Positions 62,999 to 64,000 of a DNA stretch of 64,000 bases are shown piece after piece; within the stretch, counting starts at the first letter, position 1, and every line of letters begins with the position of its first letter. The notes beneath the pieces were generated by a model, which saw nothing but the letters and a program-made list of their open reading frames with translations, did no database searches and was not told where the DNA came from. The stretch spans positions 124,001 to 188,000 of the forward strand of contig NZ_BDBC01000031.1 in the NCBI RefSeq assembly GCF_001612785.1, written 5' to 3'. Made by a program: the position numbers and the translations under genes. This DNA comes from Nocardia beijingensis NBRC 16342. GTDB lineage: Bacteria; Actinomycetota; Actinomycetes; Mycobacteriales; Mycobacteriaceae.

Positions 62999-64000
62999 AT
63001 GCCGACATCGAAGAAGGCGACTCCGGACGCGTGCACGCAGGCGTTGGTGGCCGCCTGCCGTGCGGAGATCCCGGCCCTGACCGATCGGCTGATCGCGGAG
63101 ATCTTCACCGAAAACCCCGAATGGACCGACTACTCGCGGGTCGCCCGCGCGGATCTGGTCGATGGCTGCCGCCGATACGTGACCCGCATCCTCGACCTGC
63201 TGGGCACTCCGACGACCGCGTCCGACGACGACGTCGCAGCGTCGATCGGCCGCCGCCGCGCCGAGCAAGGCGTGCCGCTGGAGGCCATGCTGCGCACCTT
63301 CCGGCTCGGCGGACGGATCGTCTGGGAGGTCCTGCTCGACCAGGCCGACGACCTCACCTCCGGCGAGATCCGCGCGGCGGGCACCGCGTTGTGGGCCGTG
63401 ATCGACGGGCTGTCCACGGCGCTGGTGACCTCCTACCGCAAAACCGAACTGGAGCAGTTGCGCAGCGACGAGCGCCGTCGGCACGCCCTGATCGAGGACC
63501 TGCTCGCGGGCCGGGCCGGCGACTCCACCTTCGCCGCGCGCGCCGCCCGCGAGTTGAACCTTCCCGCCGGTAGTGACTATCTCGTCGTCGTCGCCTGCGG
63601 CGCGGGCGAGGCGATGCACACCGGTACGGAGGCCGCTTTGGCCGCGGTCGGCATTAGATCGGTGTGGCACGATCGCGTCGACTCGACGGTCGGGTTGATC
63701 GCGGTCGAGCGCCACGACGTCGCCACGGTGTTGCGGCGGATCGAACCGCACGTGCGAGGACGAGCGGGCGCCTCACCCGCGGTCGGCGGCCTGGCGCGGA
63801 TCGGCACCGCGCACGGCTGGGCACTGCTCACCCTGCAGACCTTGCCCGACGACGCGACGGGGCTCGTGCCGCTGCACCAGCGTTTCCAACAGGCGCTGCT
63901 GATGCGGTCGACCGACTTGACCGACATGCTCGTCGCGCACACCCTCGGTCCGGTGCTCGCCCTGCCCGCCGCCGAGCGGGTGACGTTGCTGGACACGCTC
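62999..64000 (+). CDS. PucR/CdaR-type transcriptional regulator (3' end outside window)
   Basis: 334 residues visible, no stop before the window ends. The N-terminal half is an RsbRD/PucR-associated helical domain (LIAEIFTENPEWTDYSRVAR then DGCRRYVTRILDLL, about 31-70; RRRAEQGVPLEAMLRTFRLG, about 86-105). It is followed by RRHALIEDLLAGRAGD and a GGDEF-like segment. The family ends in a PucR helix-turn-helix, which should lie just beyond position 64000. ATG 62999 has AAGGA about 12 nt upstream. Divergent from the mod operon. Target and ligand unknown. Confidence 0.88.
   Translation, partial: MPTSKKATPDACTQALVAACRAEIPALTDRLIAEIFTENPEWTDYSRVARADLVDGCRRYVTRILDLLGTPTTASDDDVAASIGRRRAEQGVPLEAMLRTFRLGGRIVWEVLLDQADDLTSGEIRAAGTALWAVIDGLSTALVTSYRKTELEQLRSDERRRHALIEDLLAGRAGDSTFAARAARELNLPAGSDYLVVVACGAGEAMHTGTEAALAAVGIRSVWHDRVDSTVGLIAVERHDVATVLRRIEPHVRGRAGASPAVGGLARIGTAHGWALLTLQTLPDDATGLVPLHQRFQQALLMRSTDLTDMLVAHTLGPVLALPAAERVTLLDTL

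Noticed and set aside
1..64000. Insertion sequences, prophage, integrase/att sites, CRISPR arrays
   Set aside because: No transposase, integrase, phage structural or Cas-like proteins and no regularly spaced repeats were seen on reading both strands.

Overview
The window is high-GC DNA (roughly two thirds G+C) with strongly GC-biased third codon positions, frequent GTG starts and 4-bp stop/start overlaps. The gene families point to a Nocardia-like actinomycete (Mycobacteriales): F420-type luciferase-like oxidoreductases, MmyB-type regulators, DUF3140/DUF2945 proteins, a Vms1/Rv2629-type release-factor-like protein, a CBS stress protein, a GapX-type GAPDH, a PknB-type kinase and ECF41/ECF42 sigma factors. 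I see 63 protein genes I would defend (two cut by the window ends), two weaker small ORFs and four candidate leader peptides. I see no rRNA, tRNA, CRISPR array, transposase or prophage. The segment looks like ordinary chromosome rich in accessory metabolism and stress genes.

Layout. 0-6.2 kb: small enzymes (two alpha/beta hydrolases, a luciferase-like oxidoreductase, a RibD/DHFR-like reductase, a quinone-oxidoreductase-type MDR enzyme, an HD-domain protein). 6.6-10 kb: a tight DyP-type peroxidase operon with two uncharacterised partners, followed by a DUF7144 membrane protein. 10-17.2 kb: membrane proteins, a GH15 glucanohydrolase/trehalase-like gene and an MFS pump. 17.5-23.1 kb: DUF2252 protein, second MFS pump, YihY protein, OmpA-like lipoprotein. 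23.2-25.3 kb: an ECF41 sigma factor divergent from an FMN reductase/SnoaL pair. 25.3-31.5 kb: SDR with MmyB regulator, second luciferase-like enzyme, YbdK-type carboxylate-amine ligase, glyoxalase-fold protein and a secreted metallopeptidase-like protein. 31.6-37.3 kb: GAPDH and a three-gene MoxR ATPase / metallopeptidase-VWA / unknown-protein operon. 37.6-46.6 kb: deaminase, CBS protein, Ser/Thr kinase, secretory lipase, Rv2629-like protein and DUF3140 protein. 46-55 kb: PadR/nitronate monooxygenase, YciI/ECF42, phytase-like lipoprotein, enoyl-CoA hydratase, and a Rieske oxygenase/reductase pair divergent from a TetR regulator. 55-64 kb: ABC-F ATPase, DUF3140/DUF2945 pair, orphan amino-acid binding lipoprotein, class II amidotransferase, a complete molybdate operon (HTH-Mop regulator, modA, modB, modC) and a PucR-type regulator running off the end.

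Regulation is unusually readable here. Eight genes carry a TANNNT -10 element 5-8 bp from the start codon, which predicts leaderless mRNAs; four of them encode the MmyB-, PadR-, TetR- and Mop-type regulators. PadR and TetR have near-ideal operators laid over the promoters of their divergent neighbours. The ECF42 module carries a TGTCGA-N17-CGTC promoter. Four leader regions hold very short ORFs with good Shine-Dalgarno sequences: upstream of an alpha/beta hydrolase, a luciferase-like oxidoreductase, the YbdK-type ligase and the ABC-F gene. They suggest attenuation or translational coupling. The most plausible undescribed systems are the DyP operon with its altered GXXDG motif and two unknown partners, and the MoxR/VWA triad with its palindrome-covered promoter.
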